From NCBI RefSeq assembly GCF_004217565.1, contig NZ_SHLA01000001.1:2728001-2792000 (forward strand): a DNA stretch of 64,000 nt, written 5' to 3'. The stretch comes from Zhihengliuella halotolerans. Its GTDB lineage: Bacteria > Actinomycetota > Actinomycetes > Actinomycetales > Micrococcaceae. This document shows, one piece after another, positions 53,658-62,804 of this stretch (its first letter is position 1; each line of letters opens with the position of its first letter). Both the position numbers and the translations under genes were made by a program. The notes beneath the pieces were generated by a model that saw only the letters and a program-made list of their open reading frames with translations, did not search any database and was not told the origin of the DNA.

Positions 53658-53947
53658 CCCGCCCTCGAACCGTAGGCCGCGCCCGGTCCGGCCCACTGCG
53701 ACCGCTCGGCGTCGGCCCGCGCGGACGCCGCGACCGCCGCGGAATGCGCCGCGTCGATCCGCTGCGCCAGCATCTCCGATGTGCGTCGCATCGACTCGAC
53801 GCGCTGCGCGAACCGTTCCCCGGCGGGCGAATCCCAGCTGGTCTGGGTGAGCAGTCGGGTGTAGGCGTCGCGCGCCGCGTACACGCGCTCGGCGGCCAGC
53901 GCGGTGTGATCGGCCAGTTCCGCCCACGTCCGCGTCGAATCCCACAC
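53648..53947 (-). CDS. WXG100-like small helical protein, 99 aa
   Basis: Two long helices flank TSWDSPAGERFAQRVESMRR, where W-D-S replaces the usual W-x-G turn; the length (99 aa) fits the WXG100 family. GTG 53947 was chosen over ATGs further out because it starts exactly before the family-like TWAELADHTALAAERV and has AAAGGGG about 12 nt upstream. It is the first gene of a two-gene operon with the lipase-like protein and could be its export partner. Confidence 0.65.
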   Translation of the reverse strand: MWDSTRTWAELADHTALAAERVYAARDAYTRLLTQTSWDSPAGERFAQRVESMRRTSEMLAQRIDAAHSAAVAASARADAERSQWAGPGAAYGSRAGWG

Positions 53948-54119
53948 CCCGCCCACCCCTTTTCTTGTGCCCGTCGCGGCCGGCGGCCGCGCCCTGAGAC
54001 ACCACGCTAGGAGCGCGACGACGGCGGCTGGCGTCGTCGTCGTGCCATGTGGGTAACGTGGCCGGTTTCGCGGACTGTGGATGGCGGGACGGCCGCCCGT
54101 GCATGGAAGAATAGGAGCC

Positions 54120-55526
54120 ATGGCTGAATCTGCGCGCTTCTCACTGGCATCCGAACCTCTGGCACTCGGTGCGCTCGACGGACGGTACCGCTCCGCCGTC
54201 GCGCCCCTGGTCGACTACCTCTCCGAAGCGGCCCTGAACCGCGACCGCGTGCACGTCGAGGTCGAGTGGCTGATCCACCTGACCGCCAACTCCGTGCTGC
54301 CGGGCACCGCACCGCTGGAGGACGAGCAGGTTGCCGCGCTGCGGAAGATCGTGACTGATTTCGACGGCGAATCCGTGTCCGAGCTCGCCGAGATCGAGGC
54401 CGTGACCGTGCACGACGTCAAGGCCGTCGAGTATTACATCGGCCGCCGCCTCGAGGCCATCGGCATCGGGGAGCTCAAGCCGCTCGTGCACTTCGGCTGT
54501 ACGTCGGAGGACATCAACAACCTCTCCTACGCGGTCGGCATCAAGGGCGCCGTCGAGGACGTCTGGCTGCCCGCGGCCCGAGCCCTCGTCGAACAGATCA
54601 CCAAGATGGCGGAGGAGACCCGCGAGGTCCCGATGCTCTCGCGCACACACGGCCAGCCGGCCACGCCGACCACCCTCGGCAAGGAGCTCGCCGTCATCGC
54701 GTGGCGCCTGGCCCGCCAGCTGGACCGGATCGGGCGCACTGAGTTCCTCGGCAAGATCAACGGCGCGACCGGCACCTACGCCGCCCACTACGCCTCCGTC
54801 CCCGGTGCGGACTGGCAGCAGGTCGCGAAGGGCTTCGTCGAAGGCCTCGGCCTGACCTGGAACCCGCTGACCACCCAGATCGAATCGCACGACTGGCAGG
54901 CCGAGCTGTACGCCGACGTCGCGCGCTTCAACCGGATCCTGCACAACGTCTGCACGGACATCTGGAGCTACATCTCGATCGGCTACTTCGCGCAGATCCC
55001 GGTCGCCGGCGCCACCGGCTCCTCGACCATGCCGCACAAGGTCAACCCGATCCGCTTCGAAAACGCCGAGGCCAACCTGGAGATCTCCAACGGCCTGCTC
55101 GACACCCTGGCGGCCACGCTCGTGACGTCGCGCTGGCAGCGCGACCTCACCGACTCGTCGAGCCAGCGCAACATCGGTACGGCGTTCGGCCACTCGCTCC
55201 TGGCGATCTCCAACGTCGCGAAGGGCCTGGACCGGCTCGACGTCGCGGAGGACGTGCTCGCCGCCGACCTCGACACCAACTGGGAGGTACTCGGCGAGGC
55301 CATCCAGATGGTCATGCGCGCCGAGGCTATCGCCGGCGTCGACGGCATGGAAAACCCGTACGAGCGCCTCAAGGACCTCACCCGCGGCCACCGCGTGGAC
55401 GCCGAGCGCATGAAGGAGTTCGTCTCCTCACTCGGCCTCTCCGCCGACGCCGAGGCCCGCCTGCTGGCCCTGACCCCGGGCAGTTACCACGGCATCGCCC
55501 CGGCCCTGGTGGACCACCTGAAGTAG
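54120..55526 (+). CDS. purB: Adenylosuccinate lyase
   Basis: Cleaves SAICAR and adenylosuccinate in purine synthesis. The 468-aa fumarase-superfamily enzyme has FGCTSEDINNLSYAVG, SRTHGQPATPTTLGKE (general acid His), GKINGATGTYAAH and the signature GATGSSTMPHKVNPIRFENAE with the flexible-loop catalytic Ser. It is of the E. coli PurB type. GGAGCC precedes ATG 54120. It is transcribed alone with a strong hairpin after it. Confidence 0.96.
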   Translation: MAESARFSLASEPLALGALDGRYRSAVAPLVDYLSEAALNRDRVHVEVEWLIHLTANSVLPGTAPLEDEQVAALRKIVTDFDGESVSELAEIEAVTVHDVKAVEYYIGRRLEAIGIGELKPLVHFGCTSEDINNLSYAVGIKGAVEDVWLPAARALVEQITKMAEETREVPMLSRTHGQPATPTTLGKELAVIAWRLARQLDRIGRTEFLGKINGATGTYAAHYASVPGADWQQVAKGFVEGLGLTWNPLTTQIESHDWQAELYADVARFNRILHNVCTDIWSYISIGYFAQIPVAGATGSSTMPHKVNPIRFENAEANLEISNGLLDTLAATLVTSRWQRDLTDSSSQRNIGTAFGHSLLAISNVAKGLDRLDVAEDVLAADLDTNWEVLGEAIQMVMRAEAIAGVDGMENPYERLKDLTRGHRVDAERMKEFVSSLGLSADAEARLLALTPGSYHGIAPALVDHLK

Positions 55527-55542
55527 GCTCCCAGCGCACGTC

Positions 55543-55588
55543 GAGCGGCCGTCGTCGTACCGAGAAACGGGTACGACGGCGGCCGCTC
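55543..55588. terminator. Hairpin terminator after purB
   Basis: A 19-bp stem (55543-55561 with 55570-55588; GAGCGGCCG... and its complement, one mismatch) with an 8-nt loop GAGAAACG lies 16 bp after the purB stop and could also serve the convergent SPOR-like gene. Confidence 0.85.
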
Positions 55589-55602
55589 CAGTTGGCGGCG
55601 GC

Positions 55603-55779
55603 CTAGTCCTCGTCGTCCTTGTCCCAGGCCTCGTTGCGCTTCTGGACCTTCTCGAGGGCCGCCTCAGCCTCGGCGCGGGTCGCGTACGGGCCGAGCAGCT
55701 GCGACCAGTCTGACTGCGGCCCCACCTCGACCTCGTGGGTGTTGACGTTGAACCAGTAATCTCCCGTGCGCTCTGCCAT
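55603..55779 (-). CDS. Small SPOR-like protein, 58 aa
   Basis: The 58 residues read MAERTGDYWFNVNTHEVEVG then QSDWSQLLGPYATRAEAEAAL and an acidic tail. The YATRAEAEAAL pattern is that of a single SPOR-like repeat, and I recall near-identical small proteins widely in Micrococcaceae, often annotated as SPOR domain or wrongly as methionine aminopeptidase. AAAGGGTTGG lies upstream of ATG 55779. It may bind peptidoglycan if exported, but no signal peptide is present, so the role is unclear. Confidence 0.75.
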   Translation of the reverse strand: MAERTGDYWFNVNTHEVEVGPQSDWSQLLGPYATRAEAEAALEKVQKRNEAWDKDDED

Positions 55780-55905
55780 CGGACCAACCCTTTCCTCGGA
55801 ATGTGCAGTCGATAGAAGTCAGTATGGCTTAAGAACCCCGCCCCGTCCCCCTGCGTCGGGGGTGGGCGCGGCCCGATGGCGACGCCGTTCAACTAGGCTG
55901 AAGCG

Positions 55906-56907
55906 GTGTCCTCCTTGATCGTCTCCGCCGCACTCTTCGCCCTCTACGCGCACTGGCGCGCCCGTGACCGGCGCATGCTGCGCAACGGCGTCGTGCTCGT
56001 CGCTGCCGCCTGGTTCGCCCTCAACGGCGCCATGGAGATCCTCTCCCAATGGTTGCCGGGGTTCGGGTTCGTCTCGCTGGCCGTCCTGCTGCTGGTCCCG
56101 GTCGCCGTCGTCGTGCTTGCCGGATTCCTGATCGCAAACGGGATCACGATGCTCCGGCGGGAGGGCCGCCGCCTCGCGAACCTGCTCTCCCTGGCGCTCG
56201 GCTGCGCGATCGTGCTCCTGCCGCCCTTCGCCGTGCTCCTGGTCATGACGGAGAACGCGTTCGCCGTCGGCACCGCCGCACTGCTCTTCTTCCTCTGCAG
56301 CTACCTGGGTGTTGTCTTCGTGGTGGTACTCGCCTACGCGTTCGCGTACGGGCGGATGGAGCCCGACGCGCCGCCCGCGGCGATTGTCGTTCTCGGCTCC
56401 CGCCTCATCGACGGCAGCCCGCCGCCCCTGCTGCGCAGCCGCCTCGACAAGGCACTCGCGCTGTACAACGCCACCACACCGCACCCCCTGCTGATCCCGT
56501 CCGGCGGGCAGGGGCCCGACGAGTCCCGGCCCGAGGGCGAGGGCATGGCCGATTACCTGCGATCCGCGGGGGCCGACGCGGCCGACGTCGTCCCGGAGAA
56601 CGCCGCGCGCACCACCGAGGAGAACCTGCGGTTCTCCCAGCGGATCCAGCACGACGTCGGCCGTGAGGGCGCCCTCGTCGCCGTCACCAACAACTATCAC
56701 GTGTTGCGGGCGGCCCTGCTGGCTCGCCGGCAAAAACTCGACGCCGAGGTCGTCGGCGCGCCGACCGCCCGGTACTACGCACCGAGCGCCTTCCTGCGCG
56801 AATTCGTCGCGATCCTCGTCGAGCATAAGTGGCTGCACGCCGTGCTCTGCCTGCCGTTCGTGGCGTTCAGCGCACTGCTGGTCGTCGCCGTCCTGGCCTC
56901 CACGTAG
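55906..56907 (+). CDS. YdcF/SanA-like DUF218 membrane protein
   Basis: The 333-aa protein has four N-terminal TM segments (about 1-140), a DUF218 domain (about 158-295; AAIVVLGSRLIDGSPPPLLRSRLDKAL, LIPSGGQGPDESRPEGEGMADYL, ARTTEENLRFSQ, NNYHVLRAALLA) and one C-terminal TM. Relatives affect cell envelope integrity and vancomycin resistance. The start is leaderless: TAGGCT, 6 nt, GTG 55906. Confidence 0.88.
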   Translation: MSSLIVSAALFALYAHWRARDRRMLRNGVVLVAAAWFALNGAMEILSQWLPGFGFVSLAVLLLVPVAVVVLAGFLIANGITMLRREGRRLANLLSLALGCAIVLLPPFAVLLVMTENAFAVGTAALLFFLCSYLGVVFVVVLAYAFAYGRMEPDAPPAAIVVLGSRLIDGSPPPLLRSRLDKALALYNATTPHPLLIPSGGQGPDESRPEGEGMADYLRSAGADAADVVPENAARTTEENLRFSQRIQHDVGREGALVAVTNNYHVLRAALLARRQKLDAEVVGAPTARYYAPSAFLREFVAILVEHKWLHAVLCLPFVAFSALLVVAVLAST

Positions 56908-56922
56908 CAGGCGGGCGAGGGA

Positions 56923-57264
56923 TCAGCGGGCCAGGTCCTGGGGATCAGTGGCTGGATCTGCCTCGGCGCCGGAGAGGTACGCGGCCCGGGCGAGGGCGTT
57001 GGAGCCGACGGACGAGACGATGACCAACGCCATCACGGTGATCGCGTACTGGATGAGATGCACCCAGTCGAACCCGTCGGCGTAGATCTGGTGCAGGTAG
57101 GCCGCGGTGACGATGAGCGGCAGGCCGAGACCCGTCGCCGGGCTGAGGGCGTTGATGCGGGTCAGCGCGTCGGTCGCGTGCAACATGGAGACCGCGCTGA
57201 TCAGCACGCACAGCGCGCCGCTCACCGCGAACACGCTCACTAGAATCGACAAGACAAGTTCCAT
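56923..57264 (-). CDS. mrpG: Mrp Na+/H+ antiporter subunit G
   Basis: The 113-aa, three-TM protein has the MnhG pattern (SAVSMLHATDALTRINALSPATGLGLPLI). It is the last gene of the Mrp operon and follows mrpF by 1 bp. In Mrp complexes G is a small membrane subunit needed for assembly. Confidence 0.92.
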   Translation of the reverse strand: MELVLSILVSVFAVSGALCVLISAVSMLHATDALTRINALSPATGLGLPLIVTAAYLHQIYADGFDWVHLIQYAITVMALVIVSSVGSNALARAAYLSGAEADPATDPQDLAR

Positions 57265-57265
57265 G

Positions 57266-57526
57266 TCAGCGCCGTCCTCTCGTCAGGATGCGGGCCAGAG
57301 CGATCGTCGCCAGAATGCCCAGGAGCGAGGCCAGCAGCGCGGCGTCCATCGAGACCGCCGAGTGCGTGAAGAGCCCGATCAGGACGAGGAATCCGACGCA
57401 GCAGAAGAACACCAGGTCGCCGACGACCGCGCGCGAGGCGCCGTCGACGGCTCGGGCGATCGCCACGAGACCGACGATGACGCTCACGGCCAGCAGGCCG
57501 AGAGCGGTCCACAGAGCGATGATCAT
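57266..57526 (-). CDS. mrpF: Mrp Na+/H+ antiporter subunit F
   Basis: The 86-aa, three-TM protein matches MnhF (RAVDGASRAVVGDLVFFCCVGFLVLIGLF), including the conserved Asp of the family. It overlaps mrpE by 4 bp (ATGA). Confidence 0.92.
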   Translation of the reverse strand: MIIALWTALGLLAVSVIVGLVAIARAVDGASRAVVGDLVFFCCVGFLVLIGLFTHSAVSMDAALLASLLGILATIALARILTRGRR

Positions 57527-57900
57527 GCTGCACCTCCGGTTCCCGGCGCCGCGTTCTCCGCCGAGCCGCGCGTCATGCGCAAGAGTCGGTTCTCCATGTC
57601 GCGCAGCCCCTCGACGACCGAGGTGCGGTCATTGTCGAACATGGAATGCACGAAGAGCGTCGCCGGCGCAGCGGACGTGCCCGGGGCCATCCCGACGACG
57701 AGGGTGCCGGGCGTGATGGTGATCGACGAGGCGAACCACGTGATCTCGAGGTCGGTCGCGCAGCGCATCTCGTACTCGACGATCGCGAGTTTGCCGCGTG
57801 CGCGCCCGGACAGCGCGTAGCGGGCGGTGCGCCCCGTTCCGGCGAGGATCTCGCGGACGAGGAACGCGCCGTAGCGCACGGTGTTCCACGGATGCAGCAT
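57523..57900 (-). CDS. mrpE: Mrp Na+/H+ antiporter subunit E, short form
   Basis: The 125-aa protein keeps the conserved C-terminal part (TWFASSITITPGTLVVGM, LFVHSMFDND) but begins where Bacillus MrpE (158 aa, as I recall it) reaches about residue 55. The N-terminal membrane hairpin is therefore missing. Its ATG shares one base with the mrpD stop, so there is no room for a longer start that does not overlap mrpD. Short forms may be normal in this lineage. Confidence 0.85.
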   Translation of the reverse strand: MLHPWNTVRYGAFLVREILAGTGRTARYALSGRARGKLAIVEYEMRCATDLEITWFASSITITPGTLVVGMAPGTSAAPATLFVHSMFDNDRTSVVEGLRDMENRLLRMTRGSAENAAPGTGGAA

Positions 57901-59438
57901 CAGCCCAGCACCGCCTTAATGTAGGAGGAGGGATCCATGAGCCCGTGGGCCGCGGTTTCGAAGAGCGGCAGGACGAGCCCGGCAAAGAAGAACAGCGCCA
58001 GGCTGGCCGCGATCAGCACGGTCGCCGGTGCCAGCAGGCGGGCGCTGCACTTGACGTCGGCGGTCAGCGGCTTGGGGTCGCCCCGGCCGGTGCGGGTGTC
58101 GTCCGGCCGGTACGTCTCTTGCACGTGCCCGAAGAACAACGTGGACCAGACGCGCTGCAGGGCGATGAGCGAGATGATGCTCGCGACGATGATGCCGCCG
58201 ATGGTCAGCCCCGCGATCCACGCTCCGGACACCCCGGCCGCGTCCTCAGCCGCCGCCGCGGAGACCACGAGCCCCGCCTTGCCCCACAGTCCCGAGGTGG
58301 GCGGAAGTCCCACGAGGGAGCCGAGTCCCAGGGCGAAGAGCACCGCCAGGAGCTTCTCCCGTCCCAGCATTCCGCTCAGTCCGCCCAGTTTGGCGTTGCC
58401 GTAGGTGTGCTCGAGCGCCCCGGAGGCCAGGATCAGCCCGCCCATCGTGATGATGTGGTGGACCATGTAGAACATGCCGGCGGCCAGCGACGCCTCGGTC
58501 ATGACGACGACGGCCACCAGGATGTGCCCGACGCCGGCGACCATCTGGAATGCCAGCGCGCCACGGAGGGTTTTGGACGCCATCGTGCTGAACGAGCCGA
58601 CGAGCATTGTGGCCAGGACGAGCACCAGCAGGACCGGCATCCACGGCGCCGCGCCCTCGAACGTGATGGAGTAGATCCGGAAGATCGCGTACAGGGCCAC
58701 CTTGGTGTGCAGGGCCGAGAAGAGCGCCATGATCCCGGCGGATGTCATGGGGTAGGTGCTCGGCAGCCAGCCGTGCACCGGAACCATGCCGCCCTTGATC
58801 GCCAAGGCCACGAGCACCACGGTCACGGCGAGCCCGATCATCGGGTCTTCCGACGCCGCGCCGGCCAGCGCCGCGAGGTTGACCGTCCCGGCCGCGCCGT
58901 AGACAAGCCCGACGCCGATGAGCAGGACGGTCGAGGTGACCAGGTTGACGATCACGAACGACCGCCCGATGCCGAGCCGGCGCCACGTGCCGGTGATCGC
59001 GATGAGCGCGTACGACGGCAGCAGCATGACTTCGACGAACACGAAGAGGTTGAAGAGGTCACCCGTCAGCAGGGCGCCGTTGACGCCGCCGGACAGCAGC
59101 AGGATCAGCGCCGTCGCGAAACGGAACCGGTCCTCGCCCGTCTTGAGCAGGAACACGCTCGCACACAGGGTCGCGAAGCCGGTCACCGCCAGCATGATGG
59201 CCGTGAAGGTGTCACTCACGAAGGGGATCGCCACGACGCCCGAGAAGGAGCCAACCGAGTGCGCGACGACGGCGTTGCTCTGGTGGTGGATCAGCAGTGC
59301 GACTGCGCCGATGAGCGTTCCCACGGGCACCAGCAGGAGCAGCGCACGATCGAGCCACGCGCGGCGGACCACCACGGACAGGCCGGCCGCGAGCAGCGGA
59401 ATCGCGGCGAAGAGAGGAAGGAGGGAGCTGAACGTCAT
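57900..59438 (-). CDS. mrpD: Mrp Na+/H+ antiporter subunit D
   Basis: The 512-aa, about 14-TM protein belongs to the complex I NuoL/M/N-like proton-translocating family (LPSYALIAITGTWRR, the key Lys in AIKGGMVPVHGWLPSTYPM and the helix-breaking HTKVALYAIFRIY). With MrpA it forms the ion-translocating core. It overlaps mrpC by 4 bp. Confidence 0.94.
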   Translation of the reverse strand: MTFSSLLPLFAAIPLLAAGLSVVVRRAWLDRALLLLVPVGTLIGAVALLIHHQSNAVVAHSVGSFSGVVAIPFVSDTFTAIMLAVTGFATLCASVFLLKTGEDRFRFATALILLLSGGVNGALLTGDLFNLFVFVEVMLLPSYALIAITGTWRRLGIGRSFVIVNLVTSTVLLIGVGLVYGAAGTVNLAALAGAASEDPMIGLAVTVVLVALAIKGGMVPVHGWLPSTYPMTSAGIMALFSALHTKVALYAIFRIYSITFEGAAPWMPVLLVLVLATMLVGSFSTMASKTLRGALAFQMVAGVGHILVAVVVMTEASLAAGMFYMVHHIITMGGLILASGALEHTYGNAKLGGLSGMLGREKLLAVLFALGLGSLVGLPPTSGLWGKAGLVVSAAAAEDAAGVSGAWIAGLTIGGIIVASIISLIALQRVWSTLFFGHVQETYRPDDTRTGRGDPKPLTADVKCSARLLAPATVLIAASLALFFFAGLVLPLFETAAHGLMDPSSYIKAVLG

Positions 59439-59767
59439 TTCTCGTGCGTCTCCCCTGTTTCCGGCGGACGCCGGGTGTCGTCGTTGTGGCCAAGCACTGC
59501 CAGCGCCAGCATGAAGATCGTCACGGCCAGGGTGATGACAATGGCCGTGAGCACGAAGGCCTGGGGCAGCGGATCAGCGGCCTGGGCCATGTCCATGCGG
59601 TTCACGAGCGGCTCGTCGCGCCAGGCCGGCACGCCGGAGGCCAGCAGCAGGAAGTTGGCGGCGTGGCTCAGCAGGCCCACGCCGAAGACCATGCGCACCA
59701 TCTCCCGCTGCAAGAGCAGGTAGGTGCCGCCGGCGGCGAGCACTCCTACGGTCATCGCGAGAATCAT
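59435..59767 (-). CDS. mrpC: Mrp Na+/H+ antiporter subunit C
   Basis: The 110-aa, three-TM NuoK-like subunit has GGTYLLLQREMVRMVFGVGLLSHAANFLLLASG and ADPLPQAFVLTAIVI. It overlaps mrpA by 4 bp and mrpD by 4 bp. Confidence 0.93.
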   Translation of the reverse strand: MILAMTVGVLAAGGTYLLLQREMVRMVFGVGLLSHAANFLLLASGVPAWRDEPLVNRMDMAQAADPLPQAFVLTAIVITLAVTIFMLALAVLGHNDDTRRPPETGETHEK

Positions 59768-62730
59768 CGTCCCCCCTCCCGTGGCGGTTCGCCGGATGAA
59801 ATGAACTGGGTGCGTGCGGCGATCCGTTCCGGACGCTCGCCGCGAACCGTGTTCAACGGTCCGGGCAGTTCACCCTCCACCGTTTCGTCGGTGCGCTCGC
59901 GGAGCTGCTCAGCGCCTGGGCGCTGGATGTCCTCCGGGCTGACACCGAGCAGGTTGAACGCGACCATGACGAGTCCGAGGACAGCCATGTACACGCCGAC
60001 GTCGAAGACCAGCGAGCTGGACATGTGCAGACTGCCGATGTCGAAGTGCGACGGCTGCAGGAACGAACCGTACTTCACGACTCCGAAGAGGCCCGTTCCG
60101 ACGGCGACGGAGACGCCGCCGCCAATCAGGAACACGGGCAGCCGGGGCGGGCCCACCTGCCGGTCGCGGGACGCCGACAGATAGATGAAACCGACGATCG
60201 CCGAGCCGACGAGCGCGGCGATGAAGCCGCCACCGGGCTCGTTGTGGCCGCGCCAGAACAACAGCGCCGAGACGATCGCGAGCACGGGGTTGATGACCCG
60301 GAGCATGAGCTGCAGCGGAGCGACGTTGCCCCACGCGTTGGTGATCGCGCGGTGCGCCGTCGTGCCTTCGGCCTTGAGCGCGGGGCTCAGCTCTTCCTCG
60401 TCCTCCTGGCGGCGCTTGGTCTCGGGGTCGAGGAAGCGCTGGCGGACGGTGGAGAGCACGGCGATGATGGCGACGCCGGCCATGCCGAGCACGGCGAGCT
60501 CACCTAGGGTATCGAGGGCACGGAATTCGACGAGGATGACGTTGACGATGTTGTAGCCGCCGGTGACGTCGTACGCGTTCTCGAGGTAGTAGTCCGCGAC
60601 CGCGCTGCGTTCGCGGCGCCCCGTGAGCGCCCAGGTCGCGGCGAAGGCCGCGAGGCCCACGACGCCGGCGAGCAGCAGCGCGCCGGTGCGGCGGGGGCCC
60701 GACTGCCGGCCGAAGCTCAGCGGTAGCTTCTGCAGGACGAGCATGATGACGATGATCGTCAGCGTTTCGACCAGCAACTGGGTCAGACCGACGTCGGGCG
60801 CGCCGAGGGCCATGATCTGCACCGTGGCGAGGATGCCGACGGCGGAGAGCGAGACCGTCGCGCCGAGCCTCGACTTCGCGCGGCACACGAACACGACGGC
60901 CAGCGTGATCAGCACCAACAGGACCGCGTCCACCGGGCGGCTGAGGTCGCTGACCATGGGCGTCAGCTCGCCGCGCCCGACGAGCGCACCCACGCCGGCC
61001 AAGACGACGAGTGCGAACAGGCCGAGCATGAACGCGGTGTGGCGCTTGATGCCGTCAGCTACCACGAAGACGCTGGCGAGGGCGTGACCGACCCTGGCGA
61101 CCGCCTGGTTGAGGCCCTCGAGCACCTCGGCTCCGGAGAGGCCGTGGGGGCGGGCACCGATCCAGCGCCCGAGTGCGGCCCGGCGCAGAATGACGACGAC
61201 GCCGATCGCCAACACGACGCCGGTCGCGATGAGTTCAGGCGTCACCCCGTGCCACAGCGAAATGTGCGGGTGCGGGTCGCTGTTCGGCAACGCCGCCTTG
61301 GTGGCGATCGTCAGCGGATTATCGAAGCTGGAGAGCGTGAAGATCAGCGGGATCGACGCGAGGATCGGCAGCGCCGCGGTTCCCAGCAGCCAGGGGTCGG
61401 TGCGCTCGATCTCCCGGTCGCTGGTGCCGTCGACGAACCCGCCGAAGGTGATCTTGACGCAGTAGGCGAAGGTCAGGACCGCGGCCCCCGCGCCGGCGAT
61501 GAGCGCGAGATAGCCGAGGGTGGTTCCGCCCGGGGCCTCGAGCAGGGCCGCGAAGATGCCCTCCTTCGAAACGAAGCCGAGCATCGGCGGGATGCCCGCC
61601 ATCGATGCGCAGCCGAGGACCATGACGGCGAAAGAAACGGGCATGGCCCGGTAGAGCTGAGGAATGCGGCGCAGGTCGCGCGTGTGCACGGCGTGGTCGA
61701 CGACGCCGACCATCATGAAGAGCCCGGACTTGAACAGGGCGTGAGCAATCGTGTGCAGGATGGCGGCCGTGAGCGCGGCTTCGGTGCCGACGCCGATGGT
61801 GGCGACGATAAAGCCGAGCTGGCTGACGGTCGAGTACGCCATGAGCTTCTTGAGGTCGTCCTGCTTCAGGGCGAACCAGCCGCCGAGCGCCGCCGTGAAC
61901 AGGCCGGCGATGATCAGTGTCGCGTTCCAGACCGGGGTCTCGTGGAATGCGGGGCTGAAGCGCATCAGCAGGAAGATACCGGCCTTGACGACGGCGGCGG
62001 CGTGCAGATAGGCGGACACGGGCGTCGCCGCGGCCATCGCGTCGGGCAGCCAGACGTGGAACGGGAACTGCGCGCTCTTGGAGAAGGCCGCCAGCAGGAC
62101 GAGGACCGCCACCAGCGAGGTGAAGCCGGCGTCGTTGGCCCAGACCTCGTGGCCGAGGGCTTCGGAGACGGAGAAGGTCCCGGTGCGCCAGACGATGGCG
62201 GCGACGGCGGCGAGCAGGAACAGGCCGCCGATGAACGTCATCAGCAGGGTGCGCATCGACGCCGGTTGCCCGCCATGCCCGGAGCGGGCGATCAGCAGGA
62301 AGGAGGCCAGGGACGTGAATTCCCAGCAGACGAAGAGCAGCAGCAAATCGTCGGCGAGCACGAGCCCCAGCATGGCCAGCGTGAAGAAGGCCATGACCCA
62401 GTAGAAGCTGAGGTTCGGGCCTTTGGCGAGGTACCGGGTGGAGTAGGCGAAGACCGCGGCACCGATGATCAACGCGATGAAGGCGAAGACGACGCCCAGG
62501 CCGTCGGCCGCGAAGCCGAATTCGACTCCCCAGCTCGGGACCCAGTCGACCGACCACGTGGGACGTTCACCGTTCATGACCGCCACAGCCGTCGGCGTGA
62601 AAGCGGCCGCCGCGCCAAGGTAGGCGAGCGCCAGCGGCCACCCGGCCGCACGGCCGAACACACGCGTGAGTACGGGTGTAGCGGCGACGGCGACGAACAG
62701 GATCAGGAGCGTCAGAGGAATGCCCGGCAT
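59764..62730 (-). CDS. mrpA: Mrp Na+/H+ antiporter fused subunits A and B
   Basis: The 988-aa protein joins MrpA (about 1-790: NuoL-like FTSLASFLLIARSGHGGQPASM, FSKSAQFPFHVWLPDAMAAATPVSAYLHAAAVVKAG, then a NuoJ-like end) to a MrpB domain (about 825-960; RVINPVLAIVSALLFWRGHNEPGGGFIAALVGSAIVGF). Such AB fusions are known in actinobacteria. The complex exports Na+ in exchange for H+ and helps tolerate salt and alkaline pH. ATG 62730 overlaps the stop of a 24-codon leaderless leader ORF and has no SD, so it probably depends on coupling. Confidence 0.94.
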   Translation of the reverse strand: MPGIPLTLLILFVAVAATPVLTRVFGRAAGWPLALAYLGAAAAFTPTAVAVMNGERPTWSVDWVPSWGVEFGFAADGLGVVFAFIALIIGAAVFAYSTRYLAKGPNLSFYWVMAFFTLAMLGLVLADDLLLLFVCWEFTSLASFLLIARSGHGGQPASMRTLLMTFIGGLFLLAAVAAIVWRTGTFSVSEALGHEVWANDAGFTSLVAVLVLLAAFSKSAQFPFHVWLPDAMAAATPVSAYLHAAAVVKAGIFLLMRFSPAFHETPVWNATLIIAGLFTAALGGWFALKQDDLKKLMAYSTVSQLGFIVATIGVGTEAALTAAILHTIAHALFKSGLFMMVGVVDHAVHTRDLRRIPQLYRAMPVSFAVMVLGCASMAGIPPMLGFVSKEGIFAALLEAPGGTTLGYLALIAGAGAAVLTFAYCVKITFGGFVDGTSDREIERTDPWLLGTAALPILASIPLIFTLSSFDNPLTIATKAALPNSDPHPHISLWHGVTPELIATGVVLAIGVVVILRRAALGRWIGARPHGLSGAEVLEGLNQAVARVGHALASVFVVADGIKRHTAFMLGLFALVVLAGVGALVGRGELTPMVSDLSRPVDAVLLVLITLAVVFVCRAKSRLGATVSLSAVGILATVQIMALGAPDVGLTQLLVETLTIIVIMLVLQKLPLSFGRQSGPRRTGALLLAGVVGLAAFAATWALTGRRERSAVADYYLENAYDVTGGYNIVNVILVEFRALDTLGELAVLGMAGVAIIAVLSTVRQRFLDPETKRRQEDEEELSPALKAEGTTAHRAITNAWGNVAPLQLMLRVINPVLAIVSALLFWRGHNEPGGGFIAALVGSAIVGFIYLSASRDRQVGPPRLPVFLIGGGVSVAVGTGLFGVVKYGSFLQPSHFDIGSLHMSSSLVFDVGVYMAVLGLVMVAFNLLGVSPEDIQRPGAEQLRERTDETVEGELPGPLNTVRGERPERIAARTQFISSGEPPREGGR

Positions 62731-62804
62731 CACGTCAGTTGCTTCGCAGCTGAGCGGGCTCCAAGCAGTCCACGCAGGGGGCAACACGGATAGGCACGAG
62801 TCAT
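62730..62804 (-). CDS. 24-codon leaderless leader ORF coupled to mrpA
   Basis: ATG 62804 lies 6 nt after a TAGGCT hexamer, the leaderless pattern seen across this window. The frame contains adjacent Cys codons (PCCPLR) and ends in a TGA that overlaps the mrpA ATG (TGATG), while mrpA itself lacks an SD. Leaderless Cys-containing leader ORFs act as attenuators in mycobacteria; a comparable role here is inference. Confidence 0.5.
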   Translation of the reverse strand: MTRAYPCCPLRGLLGARSAAKQLT

